DNA from: Leclercia sp. LSNIH1
GTDB taxonomy: Bacteria; Pseudomonadota; Gammaproteobacteria; Enterobacterales; Enterobacteriaceae
Direction: 5' to 3'
DNA length: 64,000 nt
Assembly (NCBI RefSeq): GCF_002902985.1
Contig: NZ_CP026167.1
Span: forward strand, 3,782,001-3,846,000
A program made the translations under genes and the position numbers. The notes under the pieces were generated by a model, which worked only from the letters and a program-made list of their open reading frames with translations, ran no database searches and was not told the origin of the DNA. This document shows positions 36,822-47,453 of the stretch, one piece after another (position 1 is the stretch's first letter; each line of letters starts with the position of its first letter).

Positions 36822-38633
36822 TTAAAACGTAATACAGGTCGCGCCCTGTTCTGCACCCGAGAGGTTCTCGCGTAACGCGCTGAACATTTCGCGTCCCGTT
36901 CCCACGCGCGATGCGCTCAGGTCAGGAATATGCGGCTTACGTGCGGCCAGGACCGCCTCATCCACCAGTAAGGTCAACTCGCCTGTCTGACCATTAACGC
37001 GGATGATGTCGCCATCGTACACTTTCGCCAGCAGTCCACCGTCGTAAGCTTCCGGGGTGACATGAATAGCGGAAGGCACTTTACCCGATGCACCGGAGAG
37101 GCGTCCATCGGTAACTAATGCAATTTTGAAACAGCGGTCCAATAATACACCAAGTGGCGGCATTAGTTTATGTAATTCTGGCATTCCGTTCGCTTTTGGA
37201 CCCTGATGACGGACAACAACGACGCAATCTTTGTCCAGCAGACCGGCTTCAAAAGCCGGCAGAACATCATGCTGGCTTTCGAAAACCACTGCCGGGGCTT
37301 CAATGATCTGGTTTTCCACCGGCACCGCGGAGGTCTTCATCACCGCCCGGCCCAGGTTGCCGGTCAGCACTTTGGTGCCGCCGTGGTGGGAGAAAGGCTT
37401 GTCGAAGGTGGCGATGACGCTGTCATCCAGCGAGGCCTGGGCCCCTTCACGCCAGTCCAGCTCGCCCTCGTTCAGCCACGGCTCCAGGGTGTAACGCTGC
37501 AGGCCGAAACCGGCCACAGTGTTGACATCTTCATGCAGCAAGCCGCCCTTCAGCAGCTCGCGCATCAGCACCGGTACACCGCCCGCCGCCTGGAAGTGGT
37601 TGATATCGGCCGGACCATTCGGGTAAAGACGGGTCAACAGCGGAACCACTTCAGACAGATCGGAGAAATCATCCCAGTTGATCTGGATCCCGGCGGCACG
37701 CGCCATCGCCACCATATGCATGGTGTGGTTAGTGGAACCGCCCGTCGCCAGCAGGGCCACGATACCGTTCACCACCACTTTTTCATCCACCATTTTACCG
37801 AGCGGCATCCACTCGTTGCCGTTACCGGTCAGGCGGGTCACCTGACGGGCAGCGGCCGCGGTCAGCGCTTCGCGCAGCGGAGCATCCGGATGGACGAACG
37901 ACGAGCCCGGCAGCTGCATCCCCATAAACTCCACCACCATCTGGTTAGTGTTGGCGGTGCCGTAGAAGGTACAGGTCCCCGGTGCATGGTAAGAGGCAGC
38001 CTCGGATTCCAGCAGCGCCATGCGGTCAACTTTGCCTTCGGCGTAAAGCTGACGAATACGGACTTTCTCTTTATTGGCGAGACCACTGGCCATTGGGCCT
38101 GACGGCACAAACAGCGCAGGCAGATGACCAAACGACAGCGCCGCCATGGTCAGGCCCGGGACAATCTTGTCGCACACGCCGAGGTAGAGCGCGCCGTCAA
38201 ACATGTTATGCGACAGACCAACCGCCGTGGACATGGCGATCACTTCGCGGCTCAGCAGCGACAGCTCCATACCATCTTGCCCTTGAGTCACGCCGTCGCA
38301 CATGGCGGGCACGCCCCCCGCTACCTGGCCTACCGCGTTGGCCTGATGCAGCGCCTTGCGGATGATATCCGGGTAGGTCTCATAGGGCTGGTGTGCCGAG
38401 AGCATGTCATTATAGGAGGTGATGATCGCGATATTGTTACGCAGCATACTTTTCAGCGAGGCTTTATCTTCTGGCTTACAGGCGGCAAAACCGTGCGCCA
38501 GGTTGCCGCAGGCCAGCTGCGATCGATGGACCGTATCGGACTTCGCCTGCTGGATGCGCGCAAGGTAGGCAGAACGGGTCTGTTTCGAACGCTCAATAAT
38601 GCGCTGTGTTACCCGTAACAAAGTCGAATTCAT
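36822..38633 (-). CDS. edd: 6-phosphogluconate dehydratase
   Basis: A 603-residue [4Fe-4S] dehydratase of the IlvD/Edd family, the E. coli length, that turns 6-phosphogluconate into KDPG. Conserved segments include the cluster-linked [46 protein letters not shown] and the C-terminal [18 protein letters not shown]. The ATG at 38633 (MNSTLLRV) was chosen over an upstream start by homology. It heads the edd-eda operon; a GntR-like operator lies in the zwf-edd interval. Confidence 0.98.
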   Translation of the reverse strand: MNSTLLRVTQRIIERSKQTRSAYLARIQQAKSDTVHRSQLACGNLAHGFAACKPEDKASLKSMLRNNIAIITSYNDMLSAHQPYETYPDIIRKALHQANAVGQVAGGVPAMCDGVTQGQDGMELSLLSREVIAMSTAVGLSHNMFDGALYLGVCDKIVPGLTMAALSFGHLPALFVPSGPMASGLANKEKVRIRQLYAEGKVDRMALLESEAASYHAPGTCTFYGTANTNQMVVEFMGMQLPGSSFVHPDAPLREALTAAAARQVTRLTGNGNEWMPLGKMVDEKVVVNGIVALLATGGSTNHTMHMVAMARAAGIQINWDDFSDLSEVVPLLTRLYPNGPADINHFQAAGGVPVLMRELLKGGLLHEDVNTVAGFGLQRYTLEPWLNEGELDWREGAQASLDDSVIATFDKPFSHHGGTKVLTGNLGRAVMKTSAVPVENQIIEAPAVVFESQHDVLPAFEAGLLDKDCVVVVRHQGPKANGMPELHKLMPPLGVLLDRCFKIALVTDGRLSGASGKVPSAIHVTPEAYDGGLLAKVYDGDIIRVNGQTGELTLLVDEAVLAARKPHIPDLSASRVGTGREMFSALRENLSGAEQGATCITF

Positions 38634-38760
38634 AGAAGCTCCTGTCATTTATCTGTCCGCGCTCTGGAATTAACAAAGTGTTTAGCAGGCGATAACATCG
38701 CTGAAACGCTTGATTGCCGGAGCCCTGGGGCAAAATCGCTGCTGGCAGTGTAATAAAAAA

Positions 38761-38790
38761 AGCCCCGGGTGGAAATCCACCCGGGGCTTA
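38761..38790 (-). terminator. Terminator after zwf
   Basis: Perfect twelve-base stem AGCCCCGGGTGG / CCACCCGGGGCT with a four-base loop (38761-38788), followed on the minus strand by TTTTTTT. It separates zwf from edd. Confidence 0.93.
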
Positions 38791-38826
38791 AATGATTAAA
38801 AATTGCACGTTGGTCTGAGCCAGATC

Positions 38827-38842
38827 ATGTTACCGGTAAAAT
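38827..38842. promoter_or_regulatory. GntR-like operator between zwf and edd
   Basis: ATGTTA-CCGG-TAAAAT matches the GntR palindrome (ATGTTA-N4-TAACAT) with one mismatch in the right half. It is about 195 bases upstream of edd. GntR repression of edd and gluconate genes is known in E. coli. Because the zwf terminator lies between this site and edd, an edd promoter starting here would have to cross it, so the link is tentative. Confidence 0.45.
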
Positions 38843-38867
38843 ACCCCGTAGGGATTAGCGGTCAGCC

Positions 38868-40343
38868 TTACTCAAACTCGTTCCAGGAACGGCCATCACG
38901 GGTGATCATCGCCACCGAGGCGACCGGTCCCCAGGTGCCCGCCTGATACGGTTTCGGTGCATCCTGATCCGCTGCCCACGCTTCGGTGATGGAGTCGACC
39001 CACTTCCACGCCTCTTCCACTTCGTCACGACGGACGAACAGCGCCTGGATACCGCGCATGGTTTCCAGCAGCAGACGTTCGTACGCATCCGCCAGATGGG
39101 TCTGGTTGAAGGTTTCGGAGTAGCTCAGATCCAGTTTGGTGGTCTGGAGGTTGTGTTTGTGGTCCAGGCCCGGCACTTTGTTCAGCACCTGAATGTCCAC
39201 GCCCTCGTCCGGCTGCAGACGGATGGTCAGTTTGTTCTGCGGCAGCTCCTGCCAGGACTCTTTGAACAGGTTCAGCTCTGGATTTTTGAAATAGACAACC
39301 ACTTCAGAGCATTTAGCGGGCAGACGTTTACCGGTACGCAGGTAGAACGGAACCCCCGCCCAGCGCCAGTCATCAATGTCCACGCGGATCGCCACAAACG
39401 TCTCGGTGTTGCTGGATTTGTTCGCGCCCTCTTCTTCCAGATAGCCTGGCACTTTTTTGCCCTGCGCAAACCCGGCGGTGTACTGGCCGCGTACCGTCTT
39501 CTCACGCACGTTGGAGCGGTCGATACGGCGCAGTGACTTCAATACTTTCACTTTCGCGTCGCGGATGCTGTCCGCAGTGAGATCCGACGGCGGAGACATG
39601 GCGATCATACAGAGCACCTGCAGGAGGTGGTTCTGGATCATGTCGCGCATCTGCCCGGCCTGGTCGAAGTAACCCCAGCGCCCTTCAATGCCGACCTCTT
39701 CTGCCACCGTGATCTCAACGTGATCGATGGTGCGGTTATCCCAGTTATTCACAAACAGGGAGTTCGCAAAGCGCAGCGCCAGCAGGTTCAGCACCGTCTC
39801 TTTACCCAGATAGTGGTCGATACGGTAAACCTGGCACTCTTCGAAGTACTCGCCAACCTGGTCGTTGATTTCGCGGGAGGTGGCAAGGGAGGTGCCCAGC
39901 GGTTTTTCCATCACCACGCGCGCAGGTTTGGCGTTGAGGTTCGCTTCACCCAGCCCTTTGCAGATGGCGCCGAAGGTGCTTGGCGGCATGGCAAAGTAGT
40001 TAATGGTGACGCGATTTTTTTGATCGAGCATTGCGCTCAGGTTGGCAAATGCCGACGTGTCGTTAACGTCGAGGTTGCAGAAATCGAGACGTCCGCTCAG
40101 CTTGTCCCACAAACTTTCATCGATTTTCTCTTTCATGAAAGTTTCCAGGGCTTCGCGCACGACTTTGGTATACGCGTCTTTATCCCAGTCCGCACGGCCC
40201 ACGCCCAGGATGCGGGTCTCCGGGTGGATTTGACCCGCTTTTTCCAGTTGATACAGGGAAGGCAGCAATTTACGGCGTGCAAGATCGCCTTTCGCGCCGA
40301 AAATGACCAGGTCACATGCCTGGGCTGTTTGCGTTACCGCCAT
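38868..40343 (-). CDS. zwf: Glucose-6-phosphate 1-dehydrogenase
   Basis: A 491-residue NADP-dependent enzyme, the E. coli length, that feeds both the pentose phosphate and Entner-Doudoroff pathways. The Rossmann motif is [18 protein letters not shown] and the substrate-binding signature is RIDHYLGKE. The gene has its own terminator before edd and an upstream HexR box. SoxRS/MarA control is known in E. coli but I did not resolve such a site here. Confidence 0.98.
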   Translation of the reverse strand: MAVTQTAQACDLVIFGAKGDLARRKLLPSLYQLEKAGQIHPETRILGVGRADWDKDAYTKVVREALETFMKEKIDESLWDKLSGRLDFCNLDVNDTSAFANLSAMLDQKNRVTINYFAMPPSTFGAICKGLGEANLNAKPARVVMEKPLGTSLATSREINDQVGEYFEECQVYRIDHYLGKETVLNLLALRFANSLFVNNWDNRTIDHVEITVAEEVGIEGRWGYFDQAGQMRDMIQNHLLQVLCMIAMSPPSDLTADSIRDAKVKVLKSLRRIDRSNVREKTVRGQYTAGFAQGKKVPGYLEEEGANKSSNTETFVAIRVDIDDWRWAGVPFYLRTGKRLPAKCSEVVVYFKNPELNLFKESWQELPQNKLTIRLQPDEGVDIQVLNKVPGLDHKHNLQTTKLDLSYSETFNQTHLADAYERLLLETMRGIQALFVRRDEVEEAWKWVDSITEAWAADQDAPKPYQAGTWGPVASVAMITRDGRSWNEFE

Positions 40344-40390
40344 GTCATTCTCCTCAGTTGGATATCCTGGTGCTTTTGCCAGAATATCGT

Positions 40391-40405
40391 TGTAATTTTA
40401 TTACA
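40391..40405. promoter_or_regulatory. HexR operator upstream of zwf
   Basis: TGTAATTTTATTACA is a palindrome of the HexR consensus form (TGTAATTAAATTACA), 48 bases upstream of zwf. HexR represses sugar catabolic genes and is released by KDPG. It lies in the 359-base zwf-hexR interval (40344-40702), which holds both promoters; on the plus strand a TATATT (40631-40636) could be the hexR -10. No other gene is seen there. Confidence 0.82.
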
Positions 40406-40702
40406 ATGCACTCTACTGCTTTTACGTCATTCCCGAAACCATTTGCGCTTATCCTCCCGTGCGATACGGCGATATTTCGCCCGGAGCGCGCAGCAGCGAA
40501 GGTAAGGGCGATGAAACTGGTGAAACTTTGCTCAGTCACGCCGTTGCTAAAATCCGACAGCGATCAAGTAATGAAAAAAAACAACAACATTTTTTCCATG
40601 GTTTGTCCTTTTCGGACTATCACAGGCGTATATTCTTGCTAATTCGAATCGCGATTTCACCCATTTATGAAATCGCTTCCACCGATGAGCGCTGTGTTAA
40701 TA

Positions 40703-41572
40703 ATGAACATGCTGGAAAAAATCCAGTTTCAACTGGAACACCTTAGCAAATCCGAGCGAAAAGTGGCTGAAGTAATTCTCGCCGCGCCCGCTCAGGCCAT
40801 TCATTCCAGCATTGCCGCCCTGGCACAGGAGTCCGGGGTCAGTGAACCGACCGTCAATCGGTTCTGCCGCAGCATGGAGACGCGTGGATTTCCCGATTTT
40901 AAACTGCATCTGGCGCAAAGTCTGGCGAACGGTACGCCCTATGTGAACCGCAATGTCGATGAAGACGACAGCGTGGAAGCCTATACGGGCAAAATTTTCG
41001 AATCGGCCATGGCGACGCTGGATCAGGTTCGCCAGTCGCTGGATATGACCTCGGTTAACCGCGCTGTCGATCTGCTGACCCAGGCGAAGAAAATTGCTTT
41101 CTTTGGCCTCGGTTCCTCCGCCGCTGTCGCTCACGATGCGATGAATAAATTTTTTCGCTTTAACGTCCCGGTTATCTATTCCGACGACATCGTGCTGCAA
41201 CGCATGAGCTGTATGAATTGTAACGAAGATGACGTGGTGGTGCTGATATCACATACTGGCCGCACCAAAAGTCTGGTCGAACTGGCCCAGCTGGCGCGTG
41301 AAAACGATGCCATGGTTATCGCCCTCACCTCCACCGGGACGCCGCTGGCGCGTGAAGCGACGCTGGCGATCACGCTCGACGTGCCGGAAGACACCGATAT
41401 CTACATGCCGATGGTGTCCCGTCTGGCGCAGCTCACCGTCATCGATGTGCTGGCGACCGGTTTTACCCTGCGCCGCGGGGCGAAATTCAGAGATAACTTG
41501 AAGCGTGTCAAAGAAGCGCTCAAGGAATCGCGTTTTGATAAAGAATTGTTCATCAAGGGTGACATTCCCTGA
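40703..41572 (+). CDS. hexR: DNA-binding repressor HexR (RpiR family)
   Basis: A 289-residue RpiR-family regulator. An N-terminal helix-turn-helix (about 1-77, with IHSSIAALAQESGVSEPTVNRFCRSM) is joined to a SIS sugar-phosphate domain (about 120-260, with FFGLGSSAAVAHDAMNKFFRF and VLISHTGRTKSLVELA). It senses KDPG and controls zwf, edd-eda and other central carbon genes. The ATG at 40703 was chosen by homology; the ribosome binding site is weak. It is divergent from zwf. Confidence 0.97.
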   Translation: MNMLEKIQFQLEHLSKSERKVAEVILAAPAQAIHSSIAALAQESGVSEPTVNRFCRSMETRGFPDFKLHLAQSLANGTPYVNRNVDEDDSVEAYTGKIFESAMATLDQVRQSLDMTSVNRAVDLLTQAKKIAFFGLGSSAAVAHDAMNKFFRFNVPVIYSDDIVLQRMSCMNCNEDDVVVLISHTGRTKSLVELAQLARENDAMVIALTSTGTPLAREATLAITLDVPEDTDIYMPMVSRLAQLTVIDVLATGFTLRRGAKFRDNLKRVKEALKESRFDKELFIKGDIP

Positions 41573-41695
41573 TTTCAATTACAAAGTTGTTACTTTTTTC
41601 GGCATTCGGTAAGTTTGCTGTTGCTATTAAAGACGGACAACGTGCCGAATCATCGTTCACGCAACACCAGGTTGTTTTAGACAACGGAGTATTAC

Positions 41696-43138
41696 ATGTC
41701 CAGAAGGCTTCGCAGAACCAAGATCGTTACCACCTTAGGCCCGGCTACTGACCGCGATAATAACCTTGAGAAAATTATCGCCGCAGGGGCCAACGTCGTG
41801 CGTATGAACTTCTCTCACGGTACGCCAGAAGATCATAAATTACGTGCAGACAAGGTCCGTGAGATCGCGGCAAAACTGGGACGTCATGTCGCTATCCTCG
41901 GTGATCTGCAGGGTCCAAAAATCCGTGTATCCACCTTCAAAGAAGGCAAAGTTTTCCTCAATATCGGGGATAAGTTCCTGCTGGATGCCAACCTGAGCAA
42001 AGGCGAAGGCGATAAAGAGAAAGTGGGCATCGACTACAAGGGCCTGCCCGCTGACGTGGTGCCGGGCGATATCCTGCTGCTGGACGATGGTCGCGTTCAG
42101 CTGAAGGTGCTCGACGTTCAGGGCATGAAGGTCTTCACCGAAGTGACCGTTGGCGGCCCGCTCTCCAACAACAAAGGCATCAACAAGCTGGGCGGCGGTC
42201 TCTCTGCTGAAGCCCTGACCGAAAAAGACAAAGCTGACATCATCACCGCCGCGGATATCGGCGTGGATTATCTTGCCGTCTCCTTCCCGCGCTGTGGCGA
42301 AGATCTGAACTATGCCCGCCGTCTGGCGCGCGACGCTGGCTGCGATGCCAAAATCGTGGCGAAAGTAGAACGTGCTGAAGCGGTCTGCAGCCAGGATGCT
42401 ATGGACGATATCATCCTGGCGTCTGATGTGGTGATGGTTGCCCGTGGTGACCTGGGCGTTGAGATTGGCGACCCGGAACTGGTCGGGATCCAGAAAGCGC
42501 TGATCCGCCGTGCGCGTCAGCTTAACCGCTCCGTGATCACCGCAACCCAGATGATGGAGTCGATGATCACCAACCCAATGCCGACCCGTGCGGAAGTGAT
42601 GGACGTGGCGAACGCCGTCCTCGACGGCACCGATGCCGTGATGCTCTCTGCGGAAACCGCTGCCGGCCAGTACCCGGCGGAGACCGTGGCTGCAATGGCG
42701 CGCGTCTGCCTGGGTGCAGAGAAGATCCCAAGCATCAACGTTTCTAAACACCGTCTGGACATTCAGTTCGACAACGTCGAAGAAGCGATTGCGATGTCCG
42801 CCATGTACGCGGCGAACCACCTGAAGGGCGTGACGGCGATCATCACCATGACCGAATCGGGCCGTACTGCGCTGATGACCTCCCGTATCAGCTCCGGCCT
42901 GCCGATCTTCGCCATGTCCCGTCATGAGCGCACCCTGAACCTGACCGCGCTCTATCGCGGCGTGACGCCGGTGTTCTTCGACAGCAATAACGACGGTGTG
43001 GCCGCGGCGAACGACGCCGTGAACCTGCTGCGCGACAAAGGCTATCTTGTCTCCGGCGATATCGTTATCGTCACTCAGGGCGATGTGATGAGCACCATCG
43101 GCTCGACCAACACCACCCGCGTGATGACCGTCGAATAA
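41696..43138 (+). CDS. pykA: Pyruvate kinase II (AMP-activated type)
   Basis: A 480-residue pyruvate kinase, the PykA length, converting PEP and ADP to pyruvate and ATP. Motifs visible are [37 protein letters not shown], the catalytic-site segment AKVERAEAV, and [12 protein letters not shown] with [21 protein letters not shown] ribosome binding site precedes the ATG. It follows hexR by 123 bases on the same strand, as in E. coli. Confidence 0.98.
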   Translation: MSRRLRRTKIVTTLGPATDRDNNLEKIIAAGANVVRMNFSHGTPEDHKLRADKVREIAAKLGRHVAILGDLQGPKIRVSTFKEGKVFLNIGDKFLLDANLSKGEGDKEKVGIDYKGLPADVVPGDILLLDDGRVQLKVLDVQGMKVFTEVTVGGPLSNNKGINKLGGGLSAEALTEKDKADIITAADIGVDYLAVSFPRCGEDLNYARRLARDAGCDAKIVAKVERAEAVCSQDAMDDIILASDVVMVARGDLGVEIGDPELVGIQKALIRRARQLNRSVITATQMMESMITNPMPTRAEVMDVANAVLDGTDAVMLSAETAAGQYPAETVAAMARVCLGAEKIPSINVSKHRLDIQFDNVEEAIAMSAMYAANHLKGVTAIITMTESGRTALMTSRISSGLPIFAMSRHERTLNLTALYRGVTPVFFDSNNDGVAAANDAVNLLRDKGYLVSGDIVIVTQGDVMSTIGSTNTTRVMTVE

Positions 43139-43149
43139 TCCGACGGTTT

Positions 43150-43219
43150 CGCCGGGTGGCGCTGCGCTTACCCGGCCTACAGGTCCGTAGGCCCGTGCAA
43201 GCGCAGCGCCGCCGGGCAA
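43150..43219. repeat. Pair of REP-like elements (BIME-like) after pykA
   Basis: GCCGGGTGGCGCTGCGCTTACCCGGC is followed by CTACAGGTCCGTAGGCC and an inverted partner, GCAAGCGCAGCGCCGCCGGGC. The two hairpin units face each other between pykA and the shared pykA/lpxM terminator. Confidence 0.78.
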
Positions 43220-43226
43220 TAAAAAA

Positions 43227-43251
43227 ATCCCCCGTTTCCGGGGGATTTTTT
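43227..43251. terminator. Bidirectional terminator between pykA and lpxM
   Basis: Stem AATCCCCC-GTTTC-CGGGGGATT with seven A before and six T after; ends both pykA (+) and lpxM (-). It reaches the lpxM stop codon. Confidence 0.92.
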
Positions 43252-44221
43252 ATTTCTTCGGATAGAGCTCTTTACGCTTATAGGGCTCTTTCTCGCCGGG
43301 CTTGCGCGTCTTCAGCAGTTTCAGGATCCAGGTGTACTGGTCCGCGTGGGGCCCCACCAGAATCTCCACCTCTTCGTTCATCCGGCGTGCAATAGTGTTG
43401 TCGTCCGCGGTGAGCAGATCGTCCATCGGTGGGCGGACTTCAATCGTCAGGCGATGGGTTTTGCCGTCGTAAATGGGGAATAACGGGATCACCCGCGCCT
43501 GACACACCTTCATCAAGCGGCCAATGGCGGGTAACGTCGCTTTATAGGTGGCAAAGAAATCGACAAACTCGCTATGTTCCGGCCCGTGATCCTGGTCCGG
43601 CAGATAGTAGCCCCAGTAGCCCTGGCGTACGGACTTGATAAAGGGTTTGATCCCGTCGTTACGGGCATGCAGGCGTCCGCCGAAGCGACGACGCACGGTG
43701 TTCCAGACATAATCAAAGACCTTATTTCCCTGATTATGGAACATCGCCGCCATTTTTTGCCCTTGCGAGGCCATCAGCATCGCCGGAATATCCACGCCCC
43801 AGCCGTGCGGCACCAGGAAGATCACCTTTTCGTCGTTGCGACGCATCTCTTCGACGATCTCCAGCCCCTTCCAGTCGACCCGGCTGGTCACTTTTTCCGG
43901 CCCGCGTAAGGCCAGCTCAGCCATCATCGCCATCGCCTGCGGCGCGGTAGTAAACATCTCATCAATGATGGCTTCGCGTTCTGCCTCGCTCTTCTCCGGG
44001 AAGCAGTAAAACAGGTTTATCTGGGCGCGACGACGGGCGCTTTTGCCCAGTTTGCCCGCCAGGCGCCCCACTTTGCCGAGCAGCGGATCGCGCAGGGCGG
44101 GCGGCAGCATCGCAATACCTGCAAACGCATAGACACCCAGCCAGGCGCCCCAGAAGCGCGGATGACGAAACGATTTCTCAAATTCAGGAATGTATTCACT
44201 ATTGTTCTTTTTGGTTTCCAT
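43250..44221 (-). CDS. lpxM: Lipid A biosynthesis myristoyltransferase LpxM
   Basis: A 323-residue inner membrane acyltransferase that adds the last secondary acyl chain (myristate) to Kdo2-lipid A. The catalytic HX4D motif is HGWGVD. Other conserved segments are [23 protein letters not shown] and [19 protein letters not shown]. One N-terminal hydrophobic anchor is seen. Matches E. coli MsbB/LpxM over its full length. It follows mepM and znuA on the same strand, with a terminator-like hairpin between. Confidence 0.97.
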   Translation of the reverse strand: METKKNNSEYIPEFEKSFRHPRFWGAWLGVYAFAGIAMLPPALRDPLLGKVGRLAGKLGKSARRRAQINLFYCFPEKSEAEREAIIDEMFTTAPQAMAMMAELALRGPEKVTSRVDWKGLEIVEEMRRNDEKVIFLVPHGWGVDIPAMLMASQGQKMAAMFHNQGNKVFDYVWNTVRRRFGGRLHARNDGIKPFIKSVRQGYWGYYLPDQDHGPEHSEFVDFFATYKATLPAIGRLMKVCQARVIPLFPIYDGKTHRLTIEVRPPMDDLLTADDNTIARRMNEEVEILVGPHADQYTWILKLLKTRKPGEKEPYKRKELYPKK

Positions 44222-44296
44222 GCTTTTTCCCGGGCGGGTGATGCTTTAAAGAGTGATGAGATAGTTTAGCGAGGCCATGTGCAACGCACAAAAGAA

Positions 44297-44324
44297 AAAG
44301 CCGGTGCAGGAGTGCACCGGCTTT
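44297..44324 (-). terminator. Terminator after mepM
   Basis: Perfect stem AAAGCCGGTGCA / TGCACCGGCTTT with a four-base loop, ending on the minus strand in TTTCTTTT. It separates znuA-mepM from lpxM, so lpxM probably has its own promoter. Confidence 0.88.
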
Positions 44325-44337
44325 TAACGCTGCTGAA

Positions 44338-45660
44338 TTAATTCAGGGTCAGCTGGGGAATAACCTCTTTGACCTGCGCCAGATAATCGGTGCGGTCTTT
44401 ACCGGTCAGCCCTTCGGTGCGCGGCAGCTTCGCCGTTAACGGGTTGACCGCCTGCTGGTTGATCCACACTTCATAGTGCAGATGCGGGCCGGTAGAACGC
44501 CCGGTATTGCCCGACAGCGCAATACGGTCGCCACGTTTCACTTTCTGGCCCGGCTTCACCAGCAGCTTACGCAGGTGCATATAGCGCGTAGTGTAGGTGC
44601 GACCGTGACGTATAGCGACATAATAGCCCGCCGCGCCGCTGCGTTTTGCCATTACTACTTCGCCGTCACCGACTGCCAGAACCGGCGTACCCTGCGGCAT
44701 GGCGAAATCCACCCCACGGTGCGGCGCAACACGGCCAGTGACCGGATTCAGACGACGCGGGTTAAAGTTCGAAGAGACGCGGAACTGTTTCGACGTCGGG
44801 AAGCGTAAAAAGCCTTTCGCCAGACCCGTACCGTTACGATCGTAGAATTTACCGTCTTCGGCGCGGATGGCGTAATAATCTTTACCATCCGTGCGTAGAC
44901 GGACGCCCAGCAGCTGGCTCTGCTCGCGCTTGCCGTCCAGCATTTCGCGGGACATCAGCACCGAAAACGAATCGCCTTTTTTCAGCTTACGGAAGTCCAT
45001 CTGCCACTGCATGGCTTTGATCACCGAGCTGATTTCACCGCTGGTCAGCCCCGCATCACGGGCGCTGGCAACAAAACTGCCGCCACTTAAGGTACCTTTG
45101 ATGGCGCTGTTAACCCAGTCACCCTGCTGCATTTCGCTGCTCATCTTGAAACCGTTTTCAGTACGATCGTAAGTACGGGTTTCACGACGGGAGACTTCCC
45201 AGGTCAGGCGCTGCAAGTCACCGTTATCGGTGAGGGTCCAGGAGAGCTGTTGACCGATTTTCAGGTTCCGCAGATCTTTATCAGACGCAGCAAGCTGGCT
45301 GATTTCACCCATTTCAATGCCGTACTGGTTCAGAACGCTGCTTAATGTATCGCCCGTTGACACGACATATTCGTGTACGCCCACTTCGGCTTCGGTCTTT
45401 TCATCAAGCTCATCCTGCGGAATCGCTTCTTCTTCCTGCGGGGCCTGGTCGATAGGTTCACTGGCTTCCGGCAGCAGGGAGCGAATTTCACTCTTTTCCA
45501 GCTCAATGGTTCTGATAACTGGCGCGGAATTTGGGTGGTATACAAAGGGCCGCCAGACGGCGACCGCTAAGGTGAGAACTGTAAGCGACCCCAGCATGAC
45601 GCGGTGGGGCCGGGGCAGATTGTTAAATGCCAGGGCGACAGAGCGGGCTATCTGTTGCAC
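44338..45660 (-). CDS. mepM: Murein DD-endopeptidase MepM (LysM-M23)
   Basis: A 440-residue cell-wall hydrolase that cuts D-Ala-mDAP crosslinks to allow peptidoglycan growth. Order of domains: an N-terminal membrane anchor (about 20-37), a LysM module (YVVSTGDTLSSVLNQYGI), an OapA-like region and an M23 peptidase domain with zinc motifs HRGVDFAMP and HLHYEVW. Matches E. coli YebA/MepM. It starts 15 bases after znuA, in one transcript with it. Confidence 0.96.
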   Translation of the reverse strand: MQQIARSVALAFNNLPRPHRVMLGSLTVLTLAVAVWRPFVYHPNSAPVIRTIELEKSEIRSLLPEASEPIDQAPQEEEAIPQDELDEKTEAEVGVHEYVVSTGDTLSSVLNQYGIEMGEISQLAASDKDLRNLKIGQQLSWTLTDNGDLQRLTWEVSRRETRTYDRTENGFKMSSEMQQGDWVNSAIKGTLSGGSFVASARDAGLTSGEISSVIKAMQWQMDFRKLKKGDSFSVLMSREMLDGKREQSQLLGVRLRTDGKDYYAIRAEDGKFYDRNGTGLAKGFLRFPTSKQFRVSSNFNPRRLNPVTGRVAPHRGVDFAMPQGTPVLAVGDGEVVMAKRSGAAGYYVAIRHGRTYTTRYMHLRKLLVKPGQKVKRGDRIALSGNTGRSTGPHLHYEVWINQQAVNPLTAKLPRTEGLTGKDRTDYLAQVKEVIPQLTLN

Positions 45661-45675
45661 GTAATCACTTCCTCG

Positions 45676-46620
45676 TTAATCTCCTTTCAGGCAGCTCGCA
45701 TACTGGTTCGCCAGTTGGCTGAGGAACTGTGAATAGCTCGCTTTGCTCAACTGGATAGAGGTTCCCAGTGGGTCAAGGGTGCCCATACGGACGGACGTTC
45801 CCCTTGCCACGGCTTCAACGACCGCTGGCCTGAACTGTGGCTCAGCAAAAACGCAGGTCGCTTTTTGCTCAACCAACTGTGTTCTGATTTCATGTAAACG
45901 CTGCGCACCAGGTTGAATTTCTGGATTCACGGTGAAGTGGCCAAGCGGCGTAAGACCGTAGTGTTTTTCGTAGTAGCCATAGGCATCATGAAAAACGAAA
46001 TATCCCTTACCTTTCAATGGTGCGAGCTCGGTACCCACCTGCTTGTCGGTTGCGGCAAGTTGTGCCTCAAAATCCTTCAGGTTGGCGTCTAGTTTGGCTC
46101 GACTTTGCGGCATAAGTTCCACTAATTTTTCATGGATTGCAACCGCTGACAGCCGCGCTATTTCTGGTGAAAGCCAAAGGTGCATGTTGTAGTCACCGTG
46201 ATGGTGATGCTCGTCACCTTTTTCCTCGGCACCGTGGCCATGATCGTGGTCGTGCTCGTCATCATCCGCCCCTTTCATGAGAAGCGGTTTCACACCTGCA
46301 AGGCCAGAGATGTTAACCTGTTTAGCGTCAGGCAACTGACTCGCTGACTTCTGCATGAAGGCTTCCATCTCCGGGCCAATCCATACAACTAAGTCCGCGT
46401 TTTGTAAACGTTTTACGTCCGAAGGGCGCAGGGGGTAGTCATGCTCTGACGCGCCATCAGGCAATAAAACCTGGGTTTCGGTGACGCCATCTGCGATAGC
46501 GGAAGCGATAAAACCGAGCGGTTTAAGCGAAGCGACAACGGCGGCGTTAACATCTTGTACTGCGGTACCCCAAAGGGCAGCGGATAATGCTGCGAAAAGA
46601 AGCGTATTTTTCTGTAACAT
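45676..46620 (-). CDS. znuA: Zinc ABC transporter substrate-binding protein ZnuA
   Basis: A 314-residue periplasmic zinc-binding protein of the cluster A-I family. It has a signal peptide ([26 protein letters not shown]), a His/Asp-rich mobile loop (about 140-170, [12 protein letters not shown] then DEHHHHGD) and ligand histidines in [16 protein letters not shown] and FVFHDAYGY. It delivers Zn2+ to ZnuBC. The ATG at 46620 was chosen because it opens the signal peptide; upstream in-frame starts would reach into the Zur box region. Divergent from znuCB. Confidence 0.97.
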   Translation of the reverse strand: MLQKNTLLFAALSAALWGTAVQDVNAAVVASLKPLGFIASAIADGVTETQVLLPDGASEHDYPLRPSDVKRLQNADLVVWIGPEMEAFMQKSASQLPDAKQVNISGLAGVKPLLMKGADDDEHDHDHGHGAEEKGDEHHHHGDYNMHLWLSPEIARLSAVAIHEKLVELMPQSRAKLDANLKDFEAQLAATDKQVGTELAPLKGKGYFVFHDAYGYYEKHYGLTPLGHFTVNPEIQPGAQRLHEIRTQLVEQKATCVFAEPQFRPAVVEAVARGTSVRMGTLDPLGTSIQLSKASYSQFLSQLANQYASCLKGD

Positions 46621-46650
46621 AATGCGACTAATCATCGTAATGAACATGTG

Positions 46651-46671
46651 GAATGTGATATTATAACATTC
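46651..46671. promoter_or_regulatory. Zur operator between znuA and znuCB
   Basis: GAATGTGATATTATAACATTC is a near-perfect palindrome of the Zur box form (core TGTTATAATATCACA on the other strand). It sits in the 77-base divergent interval and can repress both directions when zinc is sufficient, as shown in E. coli. Confidence 0.93.
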
Positions 46672-46697
46672 GATGACTTCTGCAAGCATAAATTGAT

Positions 46698-47453
46698 ATG
46701 ACGACTTTGGTTTCTCTCGAAAATATTTCGGTTTCATTTGGTCAGCGCCGCGTCCTCTCTGACGTTTCGCTGGATCTGAAGCCTGGCAAAATTCTGACGT
46801 TACTCGGCCCCAACGGCGCGGGTAAATCAACGCTGGTGCGGCTTGTACTCGGCCTGGTAGCACCCGATGCGGGCCTGATCAAGCGTGATCGGCAGCTACG
46901 TATTGGCTATGTCCCTCAGAAACTGCATCTGGACGCCACGCTGCCGCTGACGGTCAGCCGTTTCCTGCGTCTGCGTCCCGATACGCGTAAAGAGGATATT
47001 CTTCCGGCGCTCAAGCGGGTACAGGCCGGGCATCTTATCGACGCGCCCCTGCAAAAACTCTCCGGCGGCGAAACCCAGCGCGTGCTGCTGGCCCGCGCCC
47101 TGCTGAATAAGCCGCAGCTGCTGGTGCTCGACGAGCCGACTCAGGGCGTGGATGTCAACGGTCAGGTTGCCCTGTATGACCTCATCGATCAGCTACGTAA
47201 AGAGCTGGACTGCGCTGTGCTGATGGTGTCGCACGACCTGCATCTGGTCATGGCGAAAACGGACGAAGTGCTTTGTCTTAACCATCACATCTGCTGCTCC
47301 GGCACGCCGGAAGTGGTCTCCATGCATCCGGAGTTTATCTCGATGTTTGGTCCTCGCGGTGCCGAACAGCTGGGCATTTATCGCCACCATCACAACCACC
47401 GCCATGATTTGCAGGGACGCATTGTCCTTCGCCGGGGAAACGGTAACTCATGA
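46698..47453 (+). CDS. znuC: Zinc ABC transporter ATP-binding protein ZnuC
   Basis: A 251-residue ATPase. Walker [13 protein letters not shown] signature [16 protein letters not shown], Walker B LLVLDEPT and the switch histidine region [10 protein letters not shown] are all present. A His-rich C-terminus ([11 protein letters not shown]) fits zinc handling. It overlaps znuB by four bases (ATGA), so translation is coupled. Confidence 0.98.
   Translation: MTTLVSLENISVSFGQRRVLSDVSLDLKPGKILTLLGPNGAGKSTLVRLVLGLVAPDAGLIKRDRQLRIGYVPQKLHLDATLPLTVSRFLRLRPDTRKEDILPALKRVQAGHLIDAPLQKLSGGETQRVLLARALLNKPQLLVLDEPTQGVDVNGQVALYDLIDQLRKELDCAVLMVSHDLHLVMAKTDEVLCLNHHICCSGTPEVVSMHPEFISMFGPRGAEQLGIYRHHHNHRHDLQGRIVLRRGNGNS

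Noticed and set aside
41580..41695. Possible HexR site before pykA (CAATTACAAAGTTGTTAC)
   Set aside because: Only one half-site fits the HexR consensus and the dyad is poor; not called.
41840..43219. 459-codon minus-strand ORF opposite pykA
   Set aside because: Antisense shadow of pykA, which is unambiguous; the long open frame follows from strong codon bias.
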